Position numbers and translations under genes: made by a program. The notes below the pieces were generated by a model. The model did no database searches. It was given only the letters and a program-made list of their open reading frames with translations, and was not told the origin of the DNA. This document shows positions 39,916-51,752 of a stretch of DNA of 64,000 bases, piece after piece. This DNA is from Maniola hyperantus (lineage: Eukaryota; Arthropoda; Insecta; Lepidoptera; Nymphalidae), in the NCBI RefSeq assembly GCF_902806685.2, contig NC_048562.1, forward strand, positions 3,742,520 to 3,806,519. The letters run 5' to 3'. The stretch's first letter is position 1, and every line of letters begins with the position of its first letter.

Positions 39916-41423
39916 AGGTATAATTACTAATAAAAATTAGGTCAACTATTATCTGAATGAGCCATATATATTACAAATTAAAAACAATTATGTATTTGCA
40001 GCAATTAAACTAAAATGGCAAAGTTTCAAATGCAAAATATATCGTCTAAAAATTATATTTATTAACTATGATGATATTTTATAGTTTGTCATGCGTGATA
40101 ACAAATAACGATAACATAAATGTTTTAATGAATTTCAAATGAAAGGAAAAATGACAAAGGACAAATGTCACGGATTTCACAATATTTTTGCATTTAAAAC
40201 TTAAGTAGTATATTATATAACCATTATTATGAATAAATATTATGGAATATTACGCATTACTCAACTAATTGTTATATTGAGGCAATACTTGTTATATTAC
40301 AATTGGTCTCAATTTGATGGCATGTCTCCGCCCGCACACAGATTCCATTCCAAAATCAAAAACCGGAAATAAAATATGGCCGCTCAGTATTACAGCATTA
40401 ATAATAATATAGCTGCAAAAATATAAGTTTCATATACTAAATGGATGTTAATAGTAACCTACGTGCTATTAAGATTATTTTAAATCGTTTTTTGTAATAA
40501 CCAACAATTGTTTTAGGAAAATTGAGGATCTGAATATTTTTTTTTAGGAAAGCATCCATGACCGCTTCAGTATCGCAAGGCGTTGAGTATTTTTATTAAT
40601 TCTAAGTTAAATTTATAAATATAAATATAAAATAGTTTTAGAAATTTATAAGAGGTAGCTGAAGCATTTCGCAATATTTCTAATACTTTAAACAAAACTT
40701 AAGTACATAAAAGCGTAATTAAATAAAAAATTAACATCAGTCAGGAAAAATAAACTAAGTACTTTTTTAATAAGTAATTAAATATCTCAAAAGTGCTTAA
40801 ACAATAAGAAGTTTGCGATAGTCTTTCATATAGCACCAACGTATTCTTTAACGTTATAGAACCTCTTTATTTATAACCTTTATTTTTTTAAGAGCAGCAA
40901 TCTGGTACAGATAATAAAGATCCATTAAAAACCTCGTGGCTGTCAGGTTATCGATAATTTCTCAATGATCATTAATCACTTTTTATCGAATCTTAATTTT
41001 CTATAATTAACATAATTTAATGAGCCCGGACCAAAATAATAGGAGCATTACATATTTTTTATTGTATAAATTATTAAACAAGATGACATGATATTTTAAA
41101 CAAGCAAAGAGCATGTTTTCATTCGCGATTTAGTTTTCACCTTATCAATTTTATGTTTGTTGTTACCTCCGCATCTTTCATTTAACGAAGTTAGTCTCGC
41201 AGGTTTTGAGTTATTTGATAGGAAGAAAATCATGTATTTCATATGTACTAAATTTAAAAACTGAACAGTCGCTCGGGCTGCTAAAAACATCGGAGTCAGT
41301 TTAAAGTATAGAGTTAGACGGTCTCTTCACTGCCAATTTTGTACCTTACTGAAATCTTTTTATAACCTAGTTTTCCTCAGTATATTTTAACTAACGGTCG
41401 AAATTATTTTTTAATCAATCCTA
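39916..41423. other. no gene seen
   Basis: About 1.5 kb of AT-rich, apparently unique sequence. Open frames are short and compositionally random. Confidence 0.4.
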
Positions 41424-41530
41424 TCTTTAATCTATGGATAAGTTACTAAGCAACGTTGTTATTTGTCAGTATGGTATTTTTTGACAAATAGCAATGTTAC
41501 AAAATAACTTATCGACAGATATCAGATAAA
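41424..41530. repeat. imperfect hairpin
   Basis: 'taagttactaagcaacgttg' with 'ttatttgtca' pairs imperfectly with 'tgacaaatagcaatgttaca' and 'aaataactta' across a 13-nt loop. Outer bases (atctatggata / tatcgacagat) extend the pairing. Confidence 0.6.
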
Positions 41531-42010
41531 TTGATTACTAATTTGTTTGACTTTGTTTGTTTGACACATGACAGTTTGTTCCGGGGCTTCTTTTGCTTTT
41601 AGCGCGTTGGGCTTATGCTCAGGTGGAGGAGGCGCCGGAATAACCAGATCTTAGTTATAAGACGTGATGTGTGGCACAGTTTGCAAAATAAACGTCTTTT
41701 CTTTATTTCTTTCTAATTTCGGGCGTAAGATATTCAACATCGTACATGAAGAAGTGTCTTTGTTACATTTAACAAATAGCAGAGGGTATCTAAGTTATTT
41801 AAGACTGGTTGGAGAAGTTAAATACTGTTATAACCTCGAATATTAAAGTTCAATACCGATAAAATACTATAGTAACTTTCTAAAATCGTAAAACAATAAA
41901 CGGCCGAAGTGCAAAACCATCAAGGCGGACCATTAATTCGTGATTTGAGCATTAAAAAACTCCGAATTACTTGGACGTAAAGACAAGGCGATAACAAATA
42001 AATTGACTTT

Positions 42011-42256
42011 TTGCTCATTAACACGCAGCTTCGCATGCTAATTAACGGTCGTTTCGACGGTGTTGACGAATATGATAAAAAATCTAATTTAATTACTATT
42101 ATGGGATATACTATATCTATTCATAATGAGAATGATATAGAATTATTTGATGATTTGGAAGAAAATTCTTCCAAGAAGTGGGTGGGAGTTAAAATCAGTA
42201 TCCACATGAGTTTTCACAACTTTTTTGCTGGACATATTTTTGAGCGACATGACTAG
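42011..42256 (+). other. unassigned 81-codon acidic open frame
   Basis: The frame reads GRFDGVDEYDKKSN, then ENDIELFDDLEENSSKKW and ends FFAGHIFERHD. No family recognised. It does not overlap any repeat defined here, and its charge pattern is less random than its neighbours', but nothing else supports it as an exon. Confidence 0.2.
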
Positions 42257-42363
42257 TTGCGAGAGCGCTTATCAATCGATTATGCTGATTAAGCAACTTT
42301 GATTCCTGTCAGTAAATGAATGCGTGACCGACTTGGACCTCTTCTAAGAGTCGAAATTCTTAA

Positions 42364-42414
42364 AGTCAAGTCGAATGCGGAAGAATCCCAGATTCTTCCG
42401 CATTTGACTTGACT
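42364..42414. repeat. near-perfect 24-bp hairpin with 3-nt loop
   Basis: Left arm agtcaagtcgaatgcggaag with 'aatc', loop cca, right arm gattcttccgcatttgactt with 'gact'; 23 of 24 positions pair. It stands alone in repeat-poor sequence. Confidence 0.85.
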
Positions 42415-42649
42415 GTTTGTTGGTTGGTTGGTTGTTTGGCGGTTTGTTGTTAAATTTTGAGATAATGCTGGTACCAAAAATAGAAGGCTATGGAAAATTT
42501 TAAACGTAGCTTAGACATAGCAAAGAGAAAGTTTAAAATTATAAAAGGATACTAAAATGAATTATGATTCAATAAAACATGGATATTACGAGCTAGCCTT
42601 TAAATGTAAACATATATTTGATAAAGATAAGGATTCCATAAAAAACACT

Positions 42650-42698
42650 ATAAATAACTAGTAGAAACGTTATACGTTTACGTCTACTAGTTATTTAT
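42650..42698. repeat. 15-18-bp stem hairpin
   Basis: 'ataaataactagtaga' at 42650 pairs with 'tctactagttatttat' ending at 42698; the loop is about 12-15 nt. Confidence 0.75.
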
Positions 42699-42743
42699 TA
42701 AACAAAAAACACACAAATAATAGCTATGATTAGTTATTAAAAA

Positions 42744-43142
42744 AACCGGCCAAGTGTGAGTCAGGCTCGCGCAATGAGGGTACTGCAGTCTTATTTTTTC
42801 GACATTTTGCACGATAATTCAAAAACTATGATGCATAAAAATAAATAAAAATCTGTTTTAGAATGCACAGATGAACAAATCCCTTTCATATATACCCCAC
42901 TTGTTTATAGTTATCTTACTTCGAAAATTAAAAATACAAATTATTAGTTCATGACCACAATTTAATTTTTTTTGAGTGGTGTAACCACAAATTCACGGTT
43001 TTCAGATTTTTCCCCGAATACCAGCTATAAGACCCACCTACCTGCCAACGGGAAGTACCCTGTAGGTTTCTTGACAGACAGACAGACAACAAAGTGATCC
43101 TATAAGGGCTCCGTTTTTCCGTTTGAGGTACGGAACCCTAAC
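42744..43142 (-). repeat. family G repeat
   Basis: 'accggccaagtgtgagtcag' to 'gtttgaggtacggaacccta'. The 'ttccg' after 'gagggt' is lost, and the 'aatttcatgattctaggtca' block is missing. Confidence 0.8.
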
Positions 43143-43528
43143 AACATAATTAAATTGTAATTAACTAAGCTCGTATACTTTTCAGAGTGTTAAATCGAAT
43201 TTGTATAGACAATTTCATCCCGCCTATTGTGTTTGTAATTAAATTCTAAGAAAAAGCTAATCCTGACTTTCGCCGGTATTGTCTATTTAGATTTTTCGAC
43301 AGTGATTGATTAATTATTTTACTTAATGGTGTTCCTCTTTGATGCATCATCATCGTGCTTTTAGTTTTCATCCGTGCCGCGAAAAACACTTAGCGGTAAT
43401 TAAAAATTCATGGTACCGATGTCAATATTATTGAAATGCTTTTATAATATTTTAGGTATAGCCAGGCAACAGGCGCCAACTAGAGTTCTGGATACCACGT
43501 TAAATATTGACCAGTGAAAAAACCAATC

Positions 43529-43747
43529 TAATCTCAATATATAAAACGAAAAGGTGACTGACTGACTAATCTATCAACGCACACGCTCAAACTACAGGAC
43601 GGATCAGGCTGAAATTTGGCGTGCAGATAGCCATTATAACATAAACATCCGCTAAGAAAGGATTTTAAAAATTCAACCCTAAGGGGATGAAATAGAGGGG
43701 TTCAAATTTGTGTGGACCACGCGGACGAAGTCGCAAGCATAAGCTAG
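43529..43747 (+). mobile_element. A2 Helitron-like remnant
   Basis: 'acgaaaaggtgactgactga', 'ggatcaggctgaaatttggc', 'taagaaaggattttaaaaat' and 'gaagtcgcaagcataagcta' with 'g|T'. Confidence 0.8.
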
Positions 43748-44059
43748 TATTACAAATGCAAAAGCGTGTCTGCCTGTATGTCTACTGGCTTTCAGGTTTC
43801 ACGGCCCATCCGTTCAAACGATTTTGACGAAATTTGGTACAAAGATAGCTTGCATCCCGGGGATGTACATATTTTATCCTACAGAAAATCAGAGTTCCCA
43901 CGGGATTCTTAAAAACCTAAATCCTCATGGATGAAGTTACGAGAATCATCTATTGTCACAGAGCTTGCTTACATCATGAGCTGAAGCTGATAGGCTACTT
44001 TTATCGTGGAAAATCAGAGTTTCCACGGATTTTTAAAAACGCGGACCAAGCCATCTAGT
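43748..44059 (+). mobile_element. two decayed Lep1 copies in tandem
   Basis: First: 'tgcaaaagcgtgtctgcctg', 'cgaaatttggtacaaagata' and 'ggatgaagttacgagaatca'. Second (from about 43965): 'gataggctacttttatcgtg' to 'ggaccaagccatctag'. Confidence 0.65.
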
Positions 44060-44141
44060 AACTTATATTTCAACATTTCTTATGTTGTGGGTTGAGATTC
44101 ATTTATATATTACTAGCTATTGTAGGTATATATATATATTA

Positions 44142-44338
44142 CTAGCTTATGCTCGCGACTTTGTCCGCGTCGACTACACAAATTTCAAAGCCCTATTGCA
44201 CCCCTTCAGGGGTTAAATATTTAAAAAATCCTTTCTTAGCTTACATAATACCGATCTGCATGCCAATTTCAGCAGATCCGTCCAGTACTTGAGCTGTGCG
44301 TTGATAGCTCAGTCAGTCAGTCAGTCACCTTTTCCTTA
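44142..44338 (-). mobile_element. A2 Helitron-like remnant
   Basis: ctagcttatgctcgcgactt to a (cagt)n run and 'caccttttcc'; preceded by (ta)n sequence. Confidence 0.75.
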
Positions 44339-44940
44339 TATATTATATCAGAGTGAACGCTGAACTTTGAACTCAGGCTGCTGTTTGCGATGAAGCTCGA
44401 TACCATATAATAATTATGTGAGTCATATTTGAACGTTTTTTAGCGTAATTAACGATTCTGATAATGCTATTAAAGCAAATCACTTATTAATGCCAATGCA
44501 TATTTAACAAATTCCTACCACCATTAATCATTGATTACAAAATTTCGGAGAGTTAACTTTTCACTTGCAAATTGGATATTATTTAGTAGTACAAATAAAC
44601 TTAACCAAATTGAACAGGAATAAACAGCCTTTTTTAGGTTTTTTCTTCTTGTATACTTTTATAATAGTTGTCCTATATATTTGGTGTACAATAAATTATA
44701 ATATTTTCGTTTTTCATTTTTATTTCATTAAAACCATATTGTTCTTCAGAACAAAACAAGATTGTGAAAAATGCTGCATTTTCAGTCCTATCCATTTTAG
44801 CTTCAGTATTATGTTCGACTGAATTAACCAATTAGTATCTAATCATTGTCGTTTAACCTGAATTAAGTAGTTCTAAAGTATTAATAGTCATTGGATCTCT
44901 ATAATAGTTAAAAGTTTTAATGAATCATTAGTAATGTCTT
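44339..44940. other. no gene seen
   Basis: AT-rich. An 85-codon frame at 44565-44822 is Phe/Ile-rich with no motif. Confidence 0.35.
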
Positions 44941-45117
44941 TTTTTTAAAGAACATTAGCCATACTAATCATGATTAGTATTCCGCTTTCCCCTCCAACTA
45001 AGCGTAAAGCTTGTGCTAGCAGTAGGTACGACAATAGTGCAACGGGTATGTTCTGAACCGGCAACCTTTGGGAATTCATTCCGTTCCTCAGCCATTGAGC
45101 TATTGAGGCTCTAAATA
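44941..45117 (-). mobile_element. SINE-P, diverged
   Basis: 'acattagccatactaatcat', 'ctccaactaagcgtaaagct' and 'cattgagctattgaggctct'; the B box is altered ('ttctgaaccggcaac'). Confidence 0.75.
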
Positions 45118-45372
45118 ATAATATTACCAGTACCAGATTATTGATCGCCAATGGACGTACAAAGGAACAAAACGCAATAATACAATTATCATAATAAATA
45201 AAATATACAAGTCCTCAAACAATAAAGAAGCCCTTAATTTGAGGAGCCACTTTAATATTACGTTACAACCTCCGCTGAGCAAAGAAATTAACTTCACCAA
45301 GTCCCCGTGAAGGCTTTACTCGAGTATTATTAGAAATTTTACAAAGCAGACGGACGTGGTTCCCGGTAGAGA

Positions 45373-45780
45373 GAGAGCCTGTGAGGACCAGACCTACGGT
45401 TATTTAAAAAAAAGGTTCTCTGCACATTATCGCCAGCACAGGGAGGAACGATCAACTATGAAGTTTGGATCATGGTGACTTTGGCAGATAACAGGTAACA
45501 AAGACGTATAAAATCTTTCGTCAAAGTGTAAAGTCTAATTATTTTATATTTTCTTCGGAAAAGTATTAAAAATCACGTCTGGCATTGACAGACACTTAGT
45601 ATCGTGACATCCCCCTGCCAGACACCCTTAAACTTTAATTCACCTTGGGTTATCTGCCAAAGCCACCATGATCTAAACTTCATAGTTGCTGATAGATCCT
45701 CCCTGTGTTGGAAACAATGCGCATAGAAAGCACTTTCAGCGTTGTATAAAATAACGAAGATCTGGCCCTCACCGGCTCTT
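45373..45780. mobile_element. long foldback element
   Basis: Left arm 'gagcctgtgaggaccagacc', 'ccagcacagggaggaacgat' and 'aactatgaagtttggatcat' with 'ggtgactttggcagataac'. The right arm is the complement: 'ttatctgccaaagccaccat', 'ctaaacttcatagttgctga', 'tcctccctgtgttgg' and 'tggccctcaccggct'. Arms about 125-135 bp, roughly 85% alike by eye, spacer about 150 bp with 'tgccagacacccttaaactt'. Confidence 0.75.
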
Positions 45781-45904
45781 AGTCCTTACAGCCTTGGGCT
45801 CGAGATGAACATGGTTGAAACAGATTTTATTGAAGTGAATACTTCTTTAGTACTTTGTGATTTGAAACTCGATAAAACGAAAAAGCAACACCATATTACA
45901 CTTT

Positions 45905-46062
45905 GTGGCTAATTCCATTGCACAGAATCTCTAAACTAAATTAACAGGTCTAAATTTAGTGCTATCCTTTTCCGCAAGCGACATTATGAAGGGATGGCAA
46001 TAGATTAGACGTGCCATTTTAGTTTAGTTAAGAGATTGTGTACAACGGAATTAACCACAGTG
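45905..46062. mobile_element. MITE-T
   Basis: 'tggctaattccattgcacag' to 'gtgtacaacggaattaacca'. A few bases missing in the left arm. Confidence 0.8.
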
Positions 46063-47512
46063 TTTTTGTATTATTTCATACTTTAGTTACCATAAGCATC
46101 TTGTGTCATTTGTTGAAATTCAAAACTTGGAGTCTGTAGTAATTTGAGGCAAAAACATCAATACTAACCAATCAAACTCAATGAAATTGTAATAAGATCT
46201 AGGAAGTAGAAACTATATGTCTGTCAGGTTTCCCAAGTTTTAAAAAAAAATATTCAGTTTCAAAGGTTTCAAGATTTACATACAAATTATTGAACCAGTG
46301 TAACTTAAAAAACTAGTTATTTTTCACGAAAAGCTGGCAAACCAAAGACAGAAATCTAGGCCGTTTTTTGTGCAAAATCACATCAGTTTAATATTATATA
46401 TTTAGTATATATTTATAACATGATATTCTATTCATTTATTTATTACATTACAGCTATTATAAAGATTGCGTCAGGCCCAATTTCGTCCATCTCGTTTCAA
46501 GGTGCTCAGTGAAATCTGCTTCGTACGCTTCAAGAGACATAATAAAGCCTCCACGTAAAAGGATAAATCAGCACAATTTCGAGGATATCCCAAATATGGC
46601 TTTGCGATACTAAAACGATCTGGTAATTTTTAATAACTACACCATCGTTACATAAACGAAATTCACATTATCCTTAAAAATTATCAATTAAGTAGGATTT
46701 CCAACAGACACAAGCTCCTTTTAATTTTATGTTAATCCGAAAATGTGCATCTGCAACTTACAAGTTGTAACTTGTATCTTAGAATCAATTTATTGGTCGT
46801 ATATTTTATAGCTTTAATTACTTTTTTTAACACCTGGATGTGAATCTCAGGCCTTATTGAACTTTTGATTGGCTGGTTCCATCTATACTATCCCACACTT
46901 GCATTTTACATAATTAATGAATTAATAAGTAAATGTCATAAGTTTATAATAAAAAAAAACTCTTTTTGAAACTGTTTTTAATTTCAATGCAAATATATTG
47001 CTGAATGTTTTGAACAACTCAATTACTAGTAAATTCAATATTTTTCAACGCGATTCATGTTATATTGTTATATATAACAGTTTTTGCAAATTTTAATATA
47101 TTTTTCGATAAATTAATACACAAAACGGCCCAGGTCTTTTAAATACTGTTTTCTTTTGCATTATCTCAAAAAGGTTTTATTTTAACTTCAGTAAATAAAT
47201 CCTTTCATTGAATAAGTGTTAAGATAAGACCTCAGACCGACCGACACCCATTGTTTAAAAACGTGATTAAATAAAAACAATACGGTGTCATCCATGTCGT
47301 TATGGCCGGTTTATATTGTTTCAGTCACTGGATAGTTCCTCTCTAGAACTGGTCTGGAACAAGTGAATTCGTTTGCATAATTCTAGCTTGTAATAGCAAT
47401 TTAATGATCTAAACGCTCTATTCAGTGCACTATATTACGTGATTCCAGTCATATACTAGCTTTATAAGTAGAGTCACTATAGTGTGTCCAATTACTGGTC
47501 CATATTGGTCTA
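46063..47512. other. no gene seen
   Basis: About 1.45 kb of AT-rich unique sequence. No repeat recognised. Confidence 0.4.
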
Positions 47513-47586
47513 CATCGCTTAAAGTAATGATGTTTCAATATAATTGTTTTCAATACAATATTAAAACATTACTACTTTAAGCGATG
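47513..47586. repeat. palindromic element
   Basis: 'catcgcttaaagtaatgatg' with 'tttcaatat' pairs with 'atattaaaacattactactt' and 'taagcgatg'. Stem about 28 bp with two small mismatched spots, loop about 15 nt. Confidence 0.75.
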
Positions 47587-47599
47587 GTAGTAAGGCCCC

Positions 47600-47695
47600 T
47601 GATCTATAGCACGCAACAGGTCGAGATGCGTGCCCGGGATCGAACCCCTGACCTCCCGAAAGGTGGACGTCTTAACCACCAGGCTATCGCCACTT
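47600..47695 (-). repeat. M-GC end scrap fused to a SINE-R head
   Basis: 'agcacgcaacaggtcgagat' (M-GC terminus) runs straight into 'gtgcccgggatcgaacccct' and 'cttaaccaccaggctatcgc' (SINE-R head complement). The 60-codon frame across it is not a gene. Confidence 0.7.
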
Positions 47696-48683
47696 ATTAT
47701 TTCCGGTATAAGATTGATGGAATGCTACTGGAACAATATGACCGTCATTATAAAAGACAACAATAAAAAATTTATAGGCGTTGCAAAAATACCAAAAACT
47801 TAATCTTATGACCAGTTTTTTTAATGAATGTGACTGTTATTCGAATTAACATCAGCTACTGTATTTACAACTAGATTTAGTGTAATCAATAAATTGAGTT
47901 CTCAAGATGTCAAAAATGTTTTTGCATCATCATTATCACGATATATTTATAGGCTTTAAAACCATAACTTTTGGGATCTTCAAAATTAGTGTGTTTAGTT
48001 TAAATTATGTGTACGATAATAACATCGGTAATGTTGCTGCAAAAACCATTTTTATGGACGATAAATTTAATTCAACCGTCACTTTAAGTATGACATATAA
48101 ATATTGTTGTATTTTTTGTGATATTTTGTTTTCACTTTTAATGCCCCGTCCAATCAAAAAGTTTTGCGGACCATAAATTTGACTTATAGAATTTTTCGCG
48201 TATCATTTCGTTTTCATATTTTATGTTACAGTTAGTAGAAACTAGCGTGACCAATTTCATTGTCTATTTGAGTTAAAATGACTACATTATTACGTGTATT
48301 TTGTTACGGAATGAGTCACTTTTGTGTCTGGTTGGAAATCACCAAGATTTATTAAATATAAAATTATCATTTCCATCATTATAACTAGCGGACTGATTTT
48401 CTTTTGAGATTCAAAAAATGAGGTCGTCATTTTTTTCTTCATTAATAGGCAATTAAGTAATTATTCTAAGTACACAGCACAACTAACCGAAAACTAATAT
48501 GAGAGAGAAATACTAAGAGAAAAATGTTGGTTACGCAAACGGGTTTAACACTGCATTGCACTTTATACACGACTGGCAAAAAACAGGAGTTAATATTTTC
48601 AGGATATGTATGTTGTGGAGTCTATTCCACCATAACTTCTAAGTGCCTGAACAGATTTGGAAGAATGGGGTATCGTTAGAATC
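47696..48683. other. no supported gene
   Basis: An 89-codon plus frame (47907-48176) encodes a Phe/Ile/Tyr-rich product with a His cluster near its start and no recognised domain. The AT-rich context makes chance likely. Confidence 0.3.
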
Positions 48684-48880
48684 TTATGTAGTCCCGCAAA
48701 TTGCTACTGCGCTGGAACTCGCAACATCATTCTCTCCTTAACATCGGGAAATGACGTAATTTTGACGTCATTGACGTAGGTATATTTAAGTAAAAATATA
48801 CCATCAGCTCGAAACTTCAGTCTCGTGCTGACGTCACTAAAATGGTGGCCACGCGCATTACCAATTTGTGGGACTTATAT
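48684..48880. mobile_element. MITE with CRE-like sites (M-CRE), copy 2
   Basis: 'gtagtcccgcaaattgctac' and 'gcgcattaccaatttgtggg'. Longer than copy 1, with two TGACGTCA-type sites ('tttgacgtcattgacg' and 'gctgacgtcact'). Confidence 0.75.
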
Positions 48881-50351
48881 TAGACACTGGCTATAAATTT
48901 TTTTTGTAGTTTTTGAGTATGTTATCTGTTATCCAAACTACTACTCCGTTATGGTAATCTTAATAGAAGGTTAGGGTTTCATTTCTGAACTTTATTTAGT
49001 TGTTTAAGTATTGTTTAAATCGTAATCTCTAGACTTTTGTTGCCTTATGGATCCAAATTTCCTTGCAAGGATTTATTCTGCACAGGTAGCTTTTACTTCA
49101 TATCAGAAGCTGTAATCTTAATCATAAAAACGAAAGTGTCATACAATATTTTGCAACAGTATCGGTCGCTTTTGTCTAATTTCCCAGAAGGTCTTTAGCA
49201 GTTACAAATCTTTGCATACTGTCTAGTGTTTATGATTTTTTATGAAATCCATTTTTGTCTCCCAACTCATCTTTCTGGGAAATATTGGAATGGTTTACAA
49301 ATACGTATGCCAAGACGTGATTAAAAATAATACGTACGTACTCATAGACTGTGGTTTTAACTAATGTGATGTCATCAATTAATTCCGAAACATTCTTTGA
49401 TGTCGCATGTGTTTACTGCTACGGGATTTCTCGGTGATGTAATATCTTTGAATTATCTTCCCTGATTTTTTTTTATATTGTCTTGGTTAAGAATTTTTTG
49501 TATAAATCAGATTCGAGTCATTTTTCACGTCTTTATTAGTGGCAGAAATTTATTGCTCTCTTTTATTTTACGTCCTAACGGCTTAGTTATTCAATTCATG
49601 AGAAGAAAACTGTATAATACAAATGAAAAATTATTACTTCTTAGATAACCTTTTGTCTTCCACTTAGCAAGATTTGAGTCAAATTCTATGTCTGGTTCTA
49701 GTTTGATTTAGATAAAAAATTTGAAGACTATATTAATGAACTATTGCTTTGTTTCAATCATTTTAGTAGTTTTTGAGTAATAAAAATACGGACAGCAGAT
49801 AAGAAATATTACGATTTTATAACAGTAAAGGACGAGCGAGTCCATTCTCGAAAAAACTTGAGCAGCGTCTATCATCTAATAACATAATGCCGAGGCTTCG
49901 ACGTCACTAGCAGACGTCAAATGTCAGTACATTTGACACACGTAGCCCTAATATAGCCCTATTTTTCTATGATTTCACCATGATCAAACCGAGAGTTCCC
50001 TTACTCTGAGTTTGCTGAATCAACCAAATGCATTCCATTACGTTTGAGAATAATTACATCCCTTTTCACGTTCAGTCTTCATTTCCAACATTAAACATGT
50101 TATAAACTAATCGTTACATTTCACGCACGCTGTATATTATTTTAATCTCCGCCTGGCGTAGCAAGGAAACACGTTCCGAAGTTATTACAAACAGGTTAGG
50201 CTGATTATCCCTTCACAATCCCTTCAGGGTCGTAATCTTAAAATAACCAAAAGACAGCAATAAGCACAGTCTGTACCACGAAACGCTTAAGCATATCCAA
50301 ACTGTTTAGTTTTAATAAAAATAGATGCACTCAGCATATGGCAGTGAACTA
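48881..50351. other. no gene seen
   Basis: About 1.5 kb, AT-rich. 'cgacgtcactagcagacgtc' near 49899 is a paired ACGTC motif without a surrounding MITE that I can see. Confidence 0.4.
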
Positions 50352-50765
50352 AGAGCGGTTACGCACTCATCCGATCCAAATCCGTGAAAATAAGGAGATT
50401 TACGGATTAGAAGGAGATAGCAAATTTGTGAACCGTTTCTGTCGTTGAGACCGACAAAACGTTATATAGGTATGAGTGACAGAGACAACGCTCTACAAAG
50501 CCGAAATGTCATTCTAAAGGCCGATGTACATTACTTTCGGCCGCGTACTGTACCGAATTCGAATATTGCTTACGCACTCTGAGCTAGAGGTAATCCGAAA
50601 GCATTCATACGAACAGTATTACGGCTACTTCGGTATGAATTTCTTCCGAATTGGAGATTCTCGGATGACGTAGAAAAATAGAGTAAACTACCACACAAAT
50701 AGTTCTATGACTGCTTCGGAACGTATTTTCACAGATTCGGATCGGATGCAGTGCGTAACCGCTCT
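50352..50765. mobile_element. Harbinger-like MITE (M-H) interrupted by M-Y
   Basis: TIRs of about 40 bp: 'agagcggttacgcactcatc' with 'cgatccaaatccgtgaaaat', and 'attttcacagattcggatcg' with 'gatgcagtgcgtaaccgctc' and 't'. Taking GAGCGG...CCGCTC as the element, it is flanked by TAA on both sides, the 3-bp TWA-type target duplication usual for PIF/Harbinger elements. Confidence 0.75.
50405..50552. mobile_element. M-Y MITE nested in M-H
   Basis: 'agaaggagatagcaaatttg', 'gaccgacaaaacgttatata' and 'tacattactttcggccgcgt' with 'actgta'. The left TIR is gone. Confidence 0.75.
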
Positions 50766-51180
50766 AACATCGAACTTTAATAGGTACCAGAGATAAAATG
50801 TTATATTTTTAAATCCGTTGTTTAAAAAACAATGCATTAGCCGTCCAGTCATTTACAGCTGACACGTTTTCGTTTGTTTACGATCTGTCCTTTTCATTTT
50901 CCAACGTGTGTTCTTTGATTCTTTATGTAATTATCTTATTTCGGTAAATTTACGACACTTGGAGCGTGTAACGTTAAAACTGTTCAATTGTAGCATCGTC
51001 CATTTCTTTCATCCGTTTCTCGTTCTGGGGTAAACGACTCATTAAGTATCTATTTTTAAAAGTGGAATTCATTTCCATAATGTTTCCCGGCTTATGTCTT
51101 TTGTCTGCAAGGTTAGGTCATTACCGGTATTTTACAAATGAATCCAACATTTTGCTGACGTCTGGTCGCTATATATAGTA
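50766..51180. other. no gene seen
   Basis: AT-rich unique sequence. Confidence 0.35.
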
Positions 51181-51752
51181 AATCATCATCATCATCAACC
51201 GATAGACGCCCACAGCTGGACATTGGTCTCTTGTAGGGACTTCCACACGCCACGGTCTTGCACCGCCTGAATCCAGCGGCTTCCTGCAACTCGTCTCATG
51301 TCGTCCGTCCACCTAGTGGGGGTCTTCCAACACTGCGTCTTCCGGTGCGAGGTCGCCATTTCAGCACCTTGGGACCCCAACGTCTATCGGTTTTACGAAC
51401 TATGTGCCCTGCCCATTGCCACTTCAGCTTCGTAACCCGTTGAGCTATGTCGGTTACTTTAGTTACTCCTACTACGGATCTACTAATTTCTGATTTGATC
51501 AAGTAGAGAAACTCCAAGCATAGCGCTCTCCATCGCCCGCTGAGTGACTCTGAGCTTTCTTATGAGGCCCATAGTTAGCGACCATATCTTGGATCCATAT
51601 GCCATCACTGGCAACACGCACTGTTCGAAGCACTGAGAAATTTTGGACAAGAAGACATCTCGAAGCTTCCTGAACGCTGCCCAACCGAGTTGGATTCGGC
51701 GGCTGACCTCTTTCTCGAAATTGGATATACCTAGGTAGATATTTTTCGCCAA
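51181..51752 (-). mobile_element. RTE-type LINE, longest copy in the window
   Basis: Minus frames give NFEKEVSRRIQLGWAAFRKL, FEQCVLPVMAYGSKIWSL, LRVTQRAMESAMLGVSLLDQ, then after a frameshift VTDIAQRVTKLKWQWAGHIV, GRRSVGRPP and RWTDDMRRVAG, and a (TGATGA)-like tail. The RT core is lost. The frames are remnants of one ORF. Confidence 0.85.

Noticed and set aside
42011..42256. Acidic 81-codon frame as an exon
   Set aside because: No recognised domain, splice signals or start context; kept as an unassigned frame with low confidence.
42364..42414. microRNA precursor
   Set aside because: The 3-nt loop and roughly 51-nt total length do not suit Dicer/Drosha processing; treated as an unexplained hairpin.
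47907..48176. 89-codon plus-strand frame as a gene
   Set aside because: AT-driven Phe/Ile/Tyr-rich translation without motif.
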